Of a stretch of 64,000 nucleotides of DNA, positions 34,481 through 47,700 are shown one piece after another (the first letter of the stretch is position 1; every line of letters starts with the position of its first letter). Both the position numbers and the translations under genes were made by a program. Location: the NCBI GenBank assembly GCA_030247885.1, contig JAPDRO010000027.1, forward strand, positions 1-64,000, read 5' to 3'. The DNA is from Taxawa tesnikishii (nom. ined.). Lineage: Eukaryota > Ascomycota > Dothideomycetes > Dothideales. Under the pieces are notes generated by a model, which was given only the letters and a program-made list of their open reading frames with translations, did not search any database and had not been told where the DNA came from.

Positions 34481-35582
34481 TCAAGGCTTGTAGTACTTCC
34501 TCCAATCATGCTCCTCCTGAAAACCAAGCACCTCCCTAATCTTTCTGTTACTCAACGGAGCCTCCCACTCTCCCATCTCCCTCGTAATCGGCGTGTTCGG
34601 CGCCACCTGCTTCAGATACTCTTTCGTCGGGATTTTGGTCGTAATCGTATCGTTCGTTGCGTTGAACACTTGGAAGCCGAGTCCATCCTTCTGAATACAA
34701 AGATCGCAAATCTGGCCCAGATCCCTCGCGTCAATGTAGGACCAAGCATTCCGCTTCCGCGTCTCGGGCTGGCCGACGTGCTTAGGGAAATCGCGTTCGT
34801 ACTCGTGCGGCTCGATCACGTTGCCGATACGTAGGGCATAGATGTCGGCGCCGAAACGTCGGGCGAATGTGCGCGCGGTGCGCTCGCCGCAGAGCTTGGA
34901 CAGGGCGTACGTGTCCATGGGATCCACGTCGTAGTCCTCTTCCAGCGGGAAGGAGTGGTAGTCCGTGTCTCCTTGCGAGAAACAGACGCCGTATACAGTC
35001 TCGCTGCTCGCGATCATGATCTTCTTGACTCCGAGCTTGCAGGCAGCTTCGACGACATTGTAGGTTGAGAGCACGTTGCCACGGAAGCATTCGCTGTCGG
35101 GGACCAGCATGTTCCTTGCGTAGGCTGAACGAGAGTTGGGTTAGTGGCGAAGTGGTTTGAAGAAGGTGAAAGGTGAAGTTTGGAGTTGATACCAGCGAAA
35201 TGAATCACCACGTCCGGCGGCTGGGGCACGTTGGGCTCCTCGTAGCCGCCGAAGTTGAAGTGCGTGGTCAGGGCGTTGAAGACCTGGCCGCTGTCTGTAA
35301 GGTCCGTCCTGAGTGTGAAGACGTCCGGATTGGGAAGGTCGACCAGATCGAGGTTGAGGACCTGTAGACAGGAATGGTGAGTAAAGGAGCAAATCCTCGT
35401 GGCTGCCTCATGACCGTGCATATAGACGCGTAGTTGCTGCTTGTTGGCTCGTGAAGGCTCACCTTATGGCCTTTCTTGAGCAGTTCGGGAATGACATGAC
35501 GGCCTGCCTTTCCAGAGCCGCCCGTGAAGACGATGCGCTTGCCGGCGCCTTTGAGCGATTCTCGCAACGCTGCCGCTGCCAT
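34481..35582 (-). CDS. Extended short-chain dehydrogenase / NAD-dependent epimerase-dehydratase
   Basis: A 310-residue Rossmann-fold protein, probably cytosolic; the substrate is probably a nucleotide sugar or similar but is not determined. Exons are 35,463-35,582, 35,193-35,361 and 34,481-35,124, with GT-AG introns of 101 and 68 bp; all junction phases agree. Seen: the NAD-binding FTGGSGKAGRHV, VIHFAA, the Ser of MIASSETVYG, and the catalytic YALSK (Tyr-x3-Lys). The frame is intact, and the start is the first in-frame ATG at 35,580-35,582. It is divergent from the next gene. Confidence 0.9.
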
Positions 35583-36065
35583 TTTGCACGAAGATGGAGA
35601 TTCGACGAAGGAGAAGGAGAAGAAAGAACGAAGAAGCAGGAGCTGCACGCGAGATGGTTGGTTTCGGTGAGGCGTTGGTCGGGAGGAGTTGTTCTTGCGA
35701 TAGAATATAACAATCGTTTATTATATACTTGTTTGCTTCTCCCTTTCTTCTTTTCTTCCTGTCTTTCTTTCTTTCTTTCTTTCTTCCTTCCTTTCTTCTC
35801 CCCTCGTCCCCGTGCCCGTCCCTTTGCCGTGTCATAGACAGACTACTTTGCCGTGTCACAGGCTAAATGCCAAGCAACGTCATCGTCCACGTCCAAACAA
35901 TCTCCTCTCCGCATCTTTCTCGGCAGCAGACGCCCATCTCCGAGTACGAGTAGCATCCCAAGGCCCATCTGTACAACGTTCACAGCACACAGACAGTACA
36001 GCGCCATCGAGCTGCCTACAGCCGGTACCCTACAACCCGCCCATGCCTTTGGTATCAGACTGTAC
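35583..36065. promoter_or_regulatory. Divergent promoter region with pyrimidine tract
   Basis: 480 bp between divergent genes. A CT-rich tract with (CTTT)n at about 35,735-35,800 is typical of fungal core promoters. No clear TATA box. Confidence 0.5.
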
Positions 36066-37047
36066 ATGATCGCCGGGCTGATGCGCACGCCTTTGCCATC
36101 ACGCCTCCTCCGCTCTAACCATGCTTTGACACCGACCCCAGCCGTCACCGCTCCGCTGGCTCTCGGTGCAACACGCACGCGAACATGCACTCGCTCTTTC
36201 GCCAACATCCGCGATCCGGGGCTGTTGGCCAGCGACGTGTGGTTCAGCAGGACGTCTCCGCGAGCCGCGCCAGAGGGAGGACTGGCTGGAGGCGACCACA
36301 AACCCCTGACAAGCGGACCATAAAGCTGGGCAAGAGTACGTCTCGCACATGTCAACCCCACCCGTCCGACTCCATGCCAATCCACTGACGCACGCTACAG
36401 CAATCCGTATCCTCCACGATCGTCTCCCGACGTTACTTGCCTCACCGCTTCCTCAAGAGATCCTCTCGCCGCAAATCACTCTCCACCTCTTCCCCTCTAC
36501 CCACCCGCACCTTCCAACCGTCTCCGGTCGTATAGCCTACCTGGCCGCTCTTTGGACAGCACCTATGGCGTGGGGCCGAGTCCCCGTCGTTGGCAACGTC
36601 AAGCTCATCGTCCTTTCCGAGCGTATGCACCGTTACGGCGGCACCACTGTCCCGCACGGCTCGCGCGACGAAAAGCTCGTCGTGAAATGGAAAACCTGCG
36701 GCAAGACAAAAGGCAAGGGCATGGGGGCTCTGTATCGCGGCATCAGCGGCAGCGAGCAGGTGGACAAGATCACCGAGTTTCTGGGCGGCGATGCGAGGGA
36801 CGACGAGGAGTTTTGCGGCATCTTCGTGTTCGAGTTCGATGAGGAGGGTCGCATTGTAAAACACACGATTGAACATGCTGAGGAAGGCAACAATTGGGAC
36901 AAGACTACCAGGGTTGTCAGTGTGACGGATTGGTTGCTGGGCAAGTTCAATGGCAAGGGCAAGGAGGAGGGTATTCCCGGATTGGCATGGTGCGAGAACC
37001 CGAGAGGTGGGACGAGACGACTGGGTAGGAGGGACAGCGAGAACTAG
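36066..37047 (+). CDS. Conserved fungal protein, probably mitochondrial, function unknown
   Basis: Two exons, 36,066-36,335 and 36,401-37,047, with a 65-bp GT-AG intron, giving about 305 residues. The N-terminus is rich in Arg, Ser and Thr and poor in acid (MRTPLPSRLLRSNHAL), like a mitochondrial presequence; the second ATG at 36,081 is an equally good start. The core includes LPQEILSPQITLHLFPSTHP and AAPMAWGRVP-type sequence that I recognise only as conserved in filamentous ascomycetes. A one-base loss in the CCCC run at 36,303-36,306 separates the frames of the start and the exon end; with it, exon 1 reads through into KLGKT and exon 2. The alternative is an unrecognised small intron, which seems less likely. 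Confidence 0.7.
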
Positions 37048-37746
37048 GACGAGGGGACGGAGCACGTGCGTATGTATATGCATATGCAAGTGCGAATGGC
37101 AAGGCGTTGGTGGTGGGTTGGCTTTCCTCGGTATGGGGGCGTCGCGGTGCGGTGCGGTGCGGTGCATACGATACCTCACCACTCCTGTATTATTTTTACT
37201 TTGTGGGCATCGGAGGCGTTGTTGCGTCAAGAACAGTGTACAAATACAATGCATGTGTAACTGTACGAACAAAACAGCCTCATCAAGAGCACTCGCTTTG
37301 TACATTCAATTGTTGAGTAAGCGTTCGCTTACCTACCAGTACTTGTATGTACATGGTACTGTACATGGTATCTACACGAGTATATACGTTGGCCGCGGAA
37401 GCCGGAACCTCGGGAAGGTCGAGGTCCAAGCTGTTGCTTCAACACCAAGCTACCCTGTCTGCTCGTGCTGTGTACATCCACCTTGTACCTCTACCCGTAC
37501 CCATACACATACCCATACACACATACCATACACCTTCTCATCGTATTGCGCAGTTGGCTTCTCCTCAAGACTGCACGAACTCGATAGAGGATCCATACAA
37601 ACCCTCCGCTCCGCCCGCGACAAACGCGATTGGATCCGCGGTATCCTGCACCGCAACCTAGTACCGCGTCCCGACACCTTCGCGTTACCTTCAGGTCACC
37701 TCCATTTCAAAAGCATAATCGTCCTGAGCCGAGGAGAACTGCCGCA
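37048..37746. other. Intergenic region with CATA microsatellite
   Basis: No gene supported; the long open frame across it is an overlap artefact without a protein-like pattern. It has a short GGTGC run (37,145-37,165) and a CATACACATACC repeat (37,495-37,530). It holds the EDE1 promoter. Confidence 0.6.
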
Positions 37747-40700
37747 ATGTCCGAAAGGAACAGCAGTGACCTCAGTAAGAGCTCACTTAAGCGACATGCA
37801 AGCACACCCCAGCCGCTAATTTCGAGGCAGACCACCCTGCGCTGAACCTCAACCCAGAGGAGAAGCGCGTCTTCGGCCAACTGTTTCAACAAGCCGACAC
37901 GGACCGACTGGGCGTGGTAACGGGAGAGGTGGCTGTAAAATTCTTTGAGAAGACGAGAATAGCGCCGGCTGTGCTTGGAGAAGTAGGTTGAAAGACATGC
38001 TACCTACGGACAAAGTCAAGGAGACGGCACGCTCACACGAGGATCCTGCAGATATGGCAGATTGCGGATTCGGAGAACCGTGGTCTGTTGACAAAGCCAG
38101 GCTTCTGCATCGCTCTGCGACTCATCGGCCACTACCAGGCTGGTAGAGACCCTTCTGCCGAGCTCGCGCTCCGACGTACGTTAGACGACCGGACACTCTC
38201 TACTAACCAAATGTGTGGAGAGTTGGCTGATCGAAGAACATAGCTGGGCCTCTGCCCAAATTTGAGGGCGTGAACATCACCTCTGCTCCAGCCTCTCCCG
38301 TTGTGGGCGCCCTTCCAGCTGGTCCATTGCAGGCACAGGGAACTGGTGGACCCGTCCGCATTCCCCACTCGATCCACAGAAGGTGGCACAATACTCTGGC
38401 TTGTTCGAGAGGTCGAGTACACAGAACGGACTGCTATCGGGTAAGGTTTGCAAATCTGTCAATCACGGAGACGAGTCTAACTGCGCGCTATTGCAGGCGA
38501 CTCGGCGAGAGCGATCTTCGAGAGAGCTGGCTTGCCCAATGAAATCCTTGGCCGCATATGGAACCTCGCCGACCGGGAGCAAAGAGGAGCCTTGGACGCC
38601 ACGGAGTTCATCATTGCCATGCACCTCCTTACGGCTTACAAGAGCCGCACCATGACTAATCTACCTTCTGTGCTACCTCCAGGACTTTACGAGGCAGCTG
38701 CGCGGCGTGGCGCACCACCAGCCCGTCAAGGAAGCGGATCTCTGCCTCCGCCTGGTCCCGGACCGATACCACGGCAACTTACCGGACAATTTACTGGCCC
38801 GCAGCGCACTCAAAGTCCATCAATCAGGCCTCCATATTCGACGCCACCGCCTCAGCAACCCCAAACAACTGGCAGCAACTGGCTGATCACGCCTCAAGAG
38901 AAGGCAAGATTCGACCAGTTTTTCTCATCCATCGACGCTGGACGAACCGGCTATCTCAGCGGTGACCAGGCTGTAAAGTTCTTCAGCGATTCTGGTCTTC
39001 CCGAAGACACCTTGGCCTCCATCTGGGATCTTGCCGATATCAATTCCGAGGGCCAACTAAGCCGTGACGAGTTTGCCGTCGCTATGTATCTGATTGGGCA
39101 ACAACGTCGTGGAGCCCCATTGCCGGCTTTCCTGCCTCCACTGCTTGTCCCGCCAAGTATGCGCAATCAGCCCAAGGCTCCTCCACAGTCCACAGCCCCG
39201 ACTTTTGATAACGAAGCCAACTCTTCCCAGCTCCCAAAGTCGGCAACAGAGGATCTTTTCGGTCTTGACAATCCATCTCCTCCTTCTGCAGCGCCGGCAC
39301 AGGTCGCGCAGTCAACAGGCGGTTCGGCTTCAGGGTTCAAGAGTCCGTTCGACGCTGATCCTTTCACTGGCGGTAAGCGGTCGTCTCCAAGCTCGCCTGA
39401 GCGTCAGACCTTTCAACCAACGCCGCAAGGGCCTGCATCACAAGGACCTACCATCTTCAGGCCATTCATGCCAACTTCCGCATTCGGTGCGAGTCTCGCG
39501 GCGCAGCATACTGGGGGCAGTGCTACTTCATCGCCGGCCCAAGCGCGCGGAGTGCCATCAGCATCCCAGCAGCAACCGTCAGAAATGGACGATTTGCTTG
39601 GCGACAACCCAGAGGAGAGCAAGAATATTACTAATGAGACCACCGAACTTGCAAACATGTCAAACCAAATCGGCAACCTTAGGAACCAGATGCAAGATGT
39701 TCAGACCAAGAAGGACAGTCATGAAAGAGATTTATCGGCCACGCAGAACAAAAAGAGGGATTTAGAGCAACGGCTGGCACATTTCAGAGCGCAATACGAG
39801 CAAGAGGTCCGGACTGTGAAGTCTCTAGAAGAGCAGCTTGCAAGTTCGAAGAAGGACAACCAGAGACTTCAACAGGAATTGGCAATGCTCGAAGGCACCC
39901 ATCAGGATCTGCAAAACCAGCACAGACAAGTCGCTCAGGCTTTGGAAGCGGACCAGCGCGAAAACACTAACCTGAGGCAACGTATCAGCCAGCTAAATGC
40001 CGAGGCAGCCCAGCTAAAACCACAGATAGAGAAGATGAGATCGGATGCTCGCCAACGGAAAGGCATGGTTGCGATTAACAAGAAGCAGCTCGCTACGAAC
40101 GAAGCTGAGCGAGACCGTCTGCAGTCGGAGATGAAAGACCTCAAGGCGCAAGAAGAGGAACGTTTACGCAATGCACAACCACCGACCCAGCCATCCTCCA
40201 CCGTCGCCAGTCCAGCGCCGTCGTCAAATAAGAACCCTTTCTTCCGCAAAACGTCGCAAACTCGCGAGGAAGGACATGGATCTGGACTCGCCTCTCCATC
40301 GGGCTTCGTGGCGAACGCACCAAGCCCAAGCGCATTCGATGCGCTTTTCGGACCATCTTTCGCTTCTCAGCAGCAGTCCGGAACGAGCACTCCTCCGGTC
40401 ACTTCTTTTGGAGGCGCACATGCGCCAGGTTCATCTGCCCCATCAGGTCCTTCAGTCCCATCAGAGGGAAGACCCACGCCTTCTGCAACGCCGCCTCTGT
40501 CCACTGCCCACGACTCTCCGTATACGAATGAGCCTCCACCACCACCACCAGAGTCGAGGCAGTTTACTCCAAATGTCCTGCCATTCAGGCAGCCGCGGTC
40601 TCGTGATCAGTCTATAGCATCTTCGACCCGGGTCGTTGCATCGGGTAGCAGAATGGGCGGTACTGAAACTCCCTTGACTTCGGGTCCTGCTAACGAAGAA

Positions 40701-42417
40701 GCTGCGCAGAGGAACGTCTCGAGCCCCTTCGATGAGGAGCCTTCCGCTTCTCGTTCTTTCGGCGGCCCGGCCTTCGGGGAAGAAGAGCGCGCCAAGTTCC
40801 CTGCAATGCCACTCAGTCCACAAGAACAGGCGGCACAGTCCGTAGTGCGCCCAACCTCCATCGACGAAGTCCCGAAGACCGTCACCGATGACATCCCCGG
40901 CGCCTTTCCAGAAGACACCGCTACGCTCATGTCGCGTAACACGATTGGCGGCGCTGTGAACCAGTCCGAACCTGACAAGGTTTCAACGAACGATGATTTT
41001 GACGCGGCTTTTGCCGGCTTCGGAGATCCTTCGCAGTCTAAGGGAAAGGAGAGGGCGGTCGATCCATTCGGCTCAGTGGCAAAGGATGCGGCGCCTCGTG
41101 CCAGGGGCTTTGATGGCGAATTCCCGCCTATACGAGATCTGGATCAGGACGACGAAAGTGAGAGCGAGAGTGAGACTGGCTTTGATGATGACTTTGCGTC
41201 GGGTGCACCCAGCGGACATGTCCCGCCGGCACCAACATCACCGGAGCATCTCAAGTCTCCATCTACGACAGAGGAGACTGTCCGACCAAGCGTGACTTCC
41301 GCCGACTCCACCGCCACCGAACTGCCAGATATCAGTGCGCAGAAGTCTCCACCGGCATATGAACAGTCTACGTCTCCTGCCCATGGCCACAGAGACACCG
41401 ACCAGTTTCCGCCTGAATTTGGCGGCCTGCTCCCATCCAGGGAAGACCCGACATCCCCTGCTGCCCACGCCGCTCATGTCAACGAACAGCAAGTTCCACG
41501 CACCCCTAGCGTAAACGTCCAGTCAACACAACTCAATCCACCCGAGACACCAGCCTCGACGGCCGGTTTCGACATCTACCAGGACGCTCACTCACGCCCC
41601 ATGAGCAGCGTGACCGAAACCTCGGTACCAGCACCGGTGAGCAATGCGCCGCAGGCACCAAAAGCAGCGTCCAAGACCGCTTTTGACGACGATTTCGACG
41701 ATTTTGGCGACCTCCCAGAAGCAAAGGAGGCCGGCGGCGAAGGCCTTGATTTCGGTTTCGGAAGCAAAGAAGCCGCCGACGAATTCAACCCGCACTTCGA
41801 CTCTCCCGCCAACTCCATGAACACCACCACCATGACGAGCGCGCACCAGACGCCGACGGCTGCTAGGTCTGGCCTTGTGAGTAACGGCTTCCACGACTTT
41901 GAGTCTGGCTTTGGTTCGCAGGCTCCGCAGGCTTCGCAGCCAAGCATCGCAACCGCCTTCGGCGAGACGAAGCCTGCCGTGCAGCAGAACGCCAACCACG
42001 ATTGGGATGCCATCTTCTCCGGCCTTGACACACCAGCGCCACAGGTCGAACCCAGTTTCGGAGGCGTCACCAGCGGAAACACCGGCAATAGACTACCGTT
42101 TCCGGGCGTGAAGCAGCCCCAGCCCCAACCCCAGCCCCAAGCGGACCCGAGGCTGGACGCTCCGAAGGCAGGCTCGCCCACAATGGGAAGTACGGGGGAA
42201 TGCCTCAGCTAGGAAGAGCGATCAGTCAGGGCACAGAGCACGACGACCCCATCTTGAAGCGTCTGACAGGAATGGGATACCCGAGACAGCAGGCCTTGGA
42301 TGCGTTGGAGAAGTTTGATTACGATATCAATAAGGTACGTTTGTGATTTCAGTCCGCGGTCGGTAAGTTGATGCTGACGCGAAAATGTAGGCTGTCGATC
42401 ACCTGACGTCGAGCTAA
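37747..42417 (+). CDS. EDE1: EH-domain endocytic scaffold, EDE1/Eps15-like
   Basis: An early-arriving scaffold of clathrin-mediated endocytosis at the plasma membrane, about 1,460 residues. Exons: 37,747-37,774, 37,813-37,982, 38,052-38,175, 38,244-38,440, 38,497-42,334, 42,391-42,417. Three EH domains with EF-hand-like loops occur at genomic 37,840-38,130, 38,385-38,690 and 38,880-39,180 (DTDRLGVVTG, DREQRGALDATEF, DAGRTGYLSGDQ). They are followed by a coiled coil (39,640-40,165), a long Ser/Pro-rich disordered region with NPF and DPF motifs, and a C-terminal UBA domain (GMGYPRQQALDALEKFDYDI). The frame is lost by one base at CCCC 38,363-38,366 and GGG 42,185-42,187; both fit run-length errors because the domains continue. 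The first intron would be only 38 bp, unusually short. Confidence 0.92.
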
Positions 42418-43335
42418 TGCAGTGAGTTGGGGGAAGAGGGGTAACAAGGGGAGTGTGGGATATGTGTATAGTGTGTAGCTCGATACCTAGTCGCCCCATG
42501 TATGTTCTATTACAGCTCATTCGACTGATGGGACCTATACGGAGTGAGCTTAGCATAGCCCCGTTATGTAGAGCGGCAAGTCATCCAAACGCTCCTAGAC
42601 GTTATTCGCTTTCTTGAAAGGTCCGCGTCCGCTACTTAGATGTTACCCTTCGGATTTCGTTATACCGGTATATAGCTGTACATCGCCTTCCTATAGTCTA
42701 AGTACTACGCCGAGCTATCGTAGCGAAGGTAGACAATTTCAATTAAGATGTTAAAGGGAATATTAGTTTACTAAAAGAGAAGTATATTATGTTAGAGCAA
42801 AGGTTAGAGCTAATAGTTATATACGTAAAGACTTAGAAAGTCTCGATTTTAAGTTAAAAGTAAGTTTTCCTTATTTACGACTCTATCTTTTCTTAGAATA
42901 CTACCTATTCTATATATGAAAGTTTTAAAGATAAGCCTTCTTATATTTATATAATTTTAACTCTTTTAGTATAAGTTTCTTACTATAAGTAATATCTATT
43001 TTTCTTAATAGTTCTTTACTTTACTTTTATAGAAAGTTTTTTATTAAGATATTTAAATTATCTATTCTCTTAATAATTATTATATTTAGAGTCTATATAA
43101 GAACTATTACTTTATAATTTTATAATAAGTATATATAAAGCTTCTAAGTATATACTTATAATATTTCTACTTATATTAAGTTAAATTTCATTTGAAAGAT
43201 ATTTTTCTTCTTTTTAGTTAGTATTTTCTTTTCTATTTAAGTACTTAAGTATTTAGTATCTAGTAATATAATCTACCTTTATATTTATTTTAAATAATCT
43301 TAAAGCTTAATTATATATTACTTTATATATATATA
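42418..43335. other. EDE1 downstream region passing into RIP-type DNA
   Basis: The first 220 bp are ordinary 3' sequence. From about 42,740 the DNA is AT-rich and CA/TG-poor. No element ends or domains are recognised before the pogo-like element at 43,338. Confidence 0.55.
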
Positions 43336-44627
43336 TAACGTATTTTATTACTAAGTAGCTACTATTACTAAGCGGCTACCTCTTACTAATATTGTAACTA
43401 TTATAGACTATTACCTCCGTACTATAATATTATATAAAAAGACCCTTTAGTTTATAGTACTATTTAGAAGTATCGCTATTATTTAAATTTACTATTTTTA
43501 TAGTATAAGTACGCGTATTATAGCTAGTCTTACTATAATATTTATAGTACCTTTACGCGCGTACCTTCTTTATAGGCTATTTAGTACCCTCCTTACTACT
43601 ACTATTCTTTTAAGTTATTAAATCTTATATATTACTTACTATTAGGCTTTCCTCTATTTAAATATATTTTCTTTTATAACTATACTACTTTATTAACGCC
43701 TTAATTAACTTCCGAAGACTTACGATTTCCCTTGTTTATAACTCTAATTTATAACTTATAATAACTACGCCTTTAGTAAGTAAATTTATAGCTTATAAGA
43801 AAGGTAAAATAAGCGAATTCCTATATAGTTATATTTACTTATAAACTAGCGTTATTTATACTTTTATCTCCTTTAAGTTAGCTAGTATTTTAGACTCTTA
43901 TAAGGTAGTCTCTAATAGTACGAGTATTAGCGTATAAAGTACTACGTTAAACTTTAATAGTACTTACTTTAAGTTATAAGGAACTAATTTAATACCTTTA
44001 AAGTTTACTTAGATATTATCCTTTATAATTACCTTATTAAAAGCAATATAAAAGGCTAGTAGGAAGGTCTCTTTTTAACTTATATAGTAAAGTACTATAA
44101 CTAGTTATTAATCTCTATATTATACGCTTACTTTAAGGGAGTAAAATAGTTTATATTAAGCGACTATAATAAGTACGACGAGTATAAGAGTATATAAAGA
44201 ATAATAATCTTTTATTCTTTATAGTAGTTATAGAAGTTATAACTACTATAACTCTTATAGTTATCTATAATTAGTAAATAATATACGCTTATAGTATACG
44301 TCTTTATATACGCGTTAAAGTACTTTAATTACTTTAAAGTAAGTTTATTTATTATTTAGCTATTAGCGCTAGTCTTAATTACTTAATCGTAAGGTAAGTT
44401 TACGTACTAGCTTAATATAAGGACCTTACTACTAAAGATAATAAAGAGTAAAATAACTTACTTAGTAGCGTAAATACCTTAAATAATTATAACTTACTTT
44501 TAGTTACTTAGTTATATCTTCTTAAGATTACTTCGTTTCTTAGAGCTTATAAAGACTATTTAAGCGTTAATTATACTTATTATAAACCTAGACTTATTAA
44601 AGTTATATATATCTTTATTTAAGATAC

Positions 44628-44794
44628 TATTATAAAATAATAGTCGCCTAGTCTAAATAGATAGTTATATAACCTATTAAGCTAAGTAAGGAATTTCTTT
44701 ATCTCCTAGCTACTATTATAGATAGTTTAATTAATTAATAAGTTATAGTTAGTTCTATTATATATTCGGTTATAGTTAAGTACTTAGTTTAACT
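44628..44794 (+). repeat. 5' LTR of Copia 1 (167 bp)
   Basis: Begins TATTATAAAATAATAGTCGC, ends TTTAACT. The adjacent internal sequence GTTATAAGCCCGAG is a plausible primer-binding site. Confidence 0.85.
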
Positions 44795-47700
44795 AGTTAT
44801 AAGCCCGAGTTTATAATAGCTTACTACTTAATTAAGTATAATATATTTTGTACTTAAAAGGACTATAATAAGTAGTAAGACTAGTATAATTAATACTTAT
44901 ATTAAAAGGGCTACTATAAGTAGTAAGACTAATATAATTCTTATATATAAAAGAGCTACTAAAAGTAGTAAGACTACTTATAAAAGTATACTAGTACTTA
45001 GAAGAGTTATAAGGTAGTAAGACTAAGTACTATAGAGTATAGTAACTAAAAGGACTATAATAAGTAATAAGACTAATTATATTAAGTAAAGTTCTTTACT
45101 ATTATAAGTTTACTAAGTATTATAAAGCCTACTCTACTTTTATAAATATCGAAGTCTATTAACTTATTACCCTCCCTTTCGCGCTAATTCGATTTTACTA
45201 TACTATTTTAATTTATATAAATAACTATAATAAGCTTAATAGACGAATTCTTTAGTAAGAGGAGGCTTATTTTTATTCTTATAAAAGGGAATTTAGAGAG
45301 ATAATTTATACTTATAAGAGAGTAGTTAATAGGAAAGAATATCTAGTTTATTATTAGAAATAAATTAAAAGAAAAGGAAAGTATATAGATAATAACTTTA
45401 TTTTTAACTTTAAGGGAAGAGTTTATAATAACTATATAGTTTCTTATCTTCCCGTCTTATATTTAAGTTAATATAAAAGCTAAATACTAAATTACTATTT
45501 ATATTAGTAAGGATAACTAAGACTAGATTAAGGACTTAAATATAACTATAACTAAATAAAAGGAGCTAAGGAACAAATACTTAGATAAGCTTTAAATAAT
45601 AATAAGGTAGTACTTATAGGATTTTATTAACTATAAAATAAGCCTAGAGACAACTATAAATAAAGTATAAACTTAACTAACTAAGCTAAGTAAGAAGGTA
45701 GTTACTATTTAACTAGATATAGTAACTATTAAGAAGTTAAGTAAGAGACTTTAGTAACTACTCTAAGCTTTACTAAATAAATATACTATTATAAGGGATA
45801 CTATTAATACTTAAATAAATCTACTAATTAAGGAGTTAATCCTTAAGCTTTAAAAGAGAAAAGTTTCTCTTAAGACTAAGGCTAGCTAATTTATTCTTCT
45901 TACTAAAAGGTATTAATAATAAAAGATATCTAATAGAAGGAAATCCTAGTTACTAAATTAAGCTAAGTATTATCTTTATAATAGTAACTACTAGCTAAAA
46001 AACTACCCCTCTTTTAAAGATATAAAGACTATAATAAAGGATAAAAGGAAATAAAAGAAGTCTTAAGCTAAGTTAAAGAGGAGTAATAACGATATAATAG
46101 ACTTAATTAATAAGCTTTATAAAGAAGTTATAAACTTAAAGTAAGAAAAATAAGTTTAAAGTAAAAAAGAAGAAGTATAAAGCCTTTAAAGTTAAGGAAA
46201 CTTTAACCTTAAGTAAATCCTAGACTATAGAGTTAAATCTATTAAGCTAAAATTAAGAGTCTATAGACCTTATTAAGGAAGTTACTTATTTCTTTAAGGA
46301 AGTAAGAAGTAAAGTTCCTTACTAAAGCTAAGCCTCTAATACTAGTATAAGTTTATATATAACTAACTAGCCCTAGTTATTTAAGGGACTACTTCGAGAT
46401 ATCTTAAGATAAAAGATTATAGTAAGAAGAGGAGTTCTATTCTTAAACTACTAGGGTATAGTAGAGATAATAAATAAAGATAAGAACTCGATCTTTTTAT
46501 TAAAGATACTTTATATTTCTAATTTCGAAGTTAACTTATTATCTAGAAGGAAGATATATAAAAGTAGACTTTATAAGACCTTCGACGAAGATAATATATA
46601 CTTAAAAGATAAATAAGGAAATATTATAGTAAAGGTAAAGTATAAAGGTAATATTTATATTATAAATAAGATTATCTCGCCGAATAATTAATATACGTTT
46701 TAAGCTATATTAAGTACTTATTAAGGTTTTATTCTATTACATTTACGAGATAAGATTACTTACTAATAAGTAGAATCTATATAGCTTTAAGAGCCGAGTA
46801 ATTAGCTAGCTAATATACTTAAGGATTTACTAATAAAAGTTAAGGTAAATATTATATAACTCCTAGAGTTACGTAAAGATTTAATAGATAGTCTCGAAAA
46901 GGTACTAGTAAAAGATATAGCCTAAAAGTAGAAATACTAACTATAATATAAAAGGCTTACTTATTTTAAGGCTAAAAGATTAGTAACTTATATAAGGTTA
47001 TAATATTTACTAAACTAATCTAAATTAATAAAAGCTATTAATATAAGATTTATACGCTTACTAAGATTAGGAATAAGAAGGGACCTCTCTTAATAAGAAA
47101 GCTAGAGGTACTTAACTTAGTTTATATAAATATTTATAAACTATTTAAACTATTATAGTAAGGGTATATTATATTCCTTCTTATTATAAATAACTACTTA
47201 AAGAAAACTTAAATCTATAGACTAAGGACTAGGGATAAAGCTCCTACTTACCTTTAGTAATAAAAGAAGAAAGCGGAACTTTAGAGTAAAGCTAAGCTTA
47301 AGGCTATTAGAAGTAATAATACTCCTAAGCTAAAGGAAGTCTTTTAAAAGTAAGAGAAATAAGAGGGAGTCTAACTATAGTTTACTATTACTTAAATATC
47401 TTTATAAAATAGAGTTATTAAAAGAAGTAACTAGACTATAGAGTTTAATATAAGGGTAATACTTAAGGACGTAGGGCTACTAAACGAGTTCTAGTTTAAG
47501 GTAATATAAACTAATATTTACTTTAGAAACCTTATATCTAACGGACTAGTTATTAATAATAAATAACTTAGTCTTAAGGAAGCTTTTACTAAAATTACCT
47601 TATTAATTAACTATATTAAAGTCTAAGGTTATAAAGTTATTACTTATATAAACCTAAAATCTCTACCTTTATTCTTAAGATAAAATAAGCTAATAAATAA

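Noticed and set aside
36950-37819. 289-residue + strand open frame between two genes
   Set aside because: It starts inside the preceding CDS in another frame, crosses microsatellites and overlaps EDE1 exon 1; no protein-like pattern.
41588-42181. Minus-strand open frames across the EDE1 tail
   Set aside because: Shadows of Pro/Ser-rich low-complexity coding sequence.
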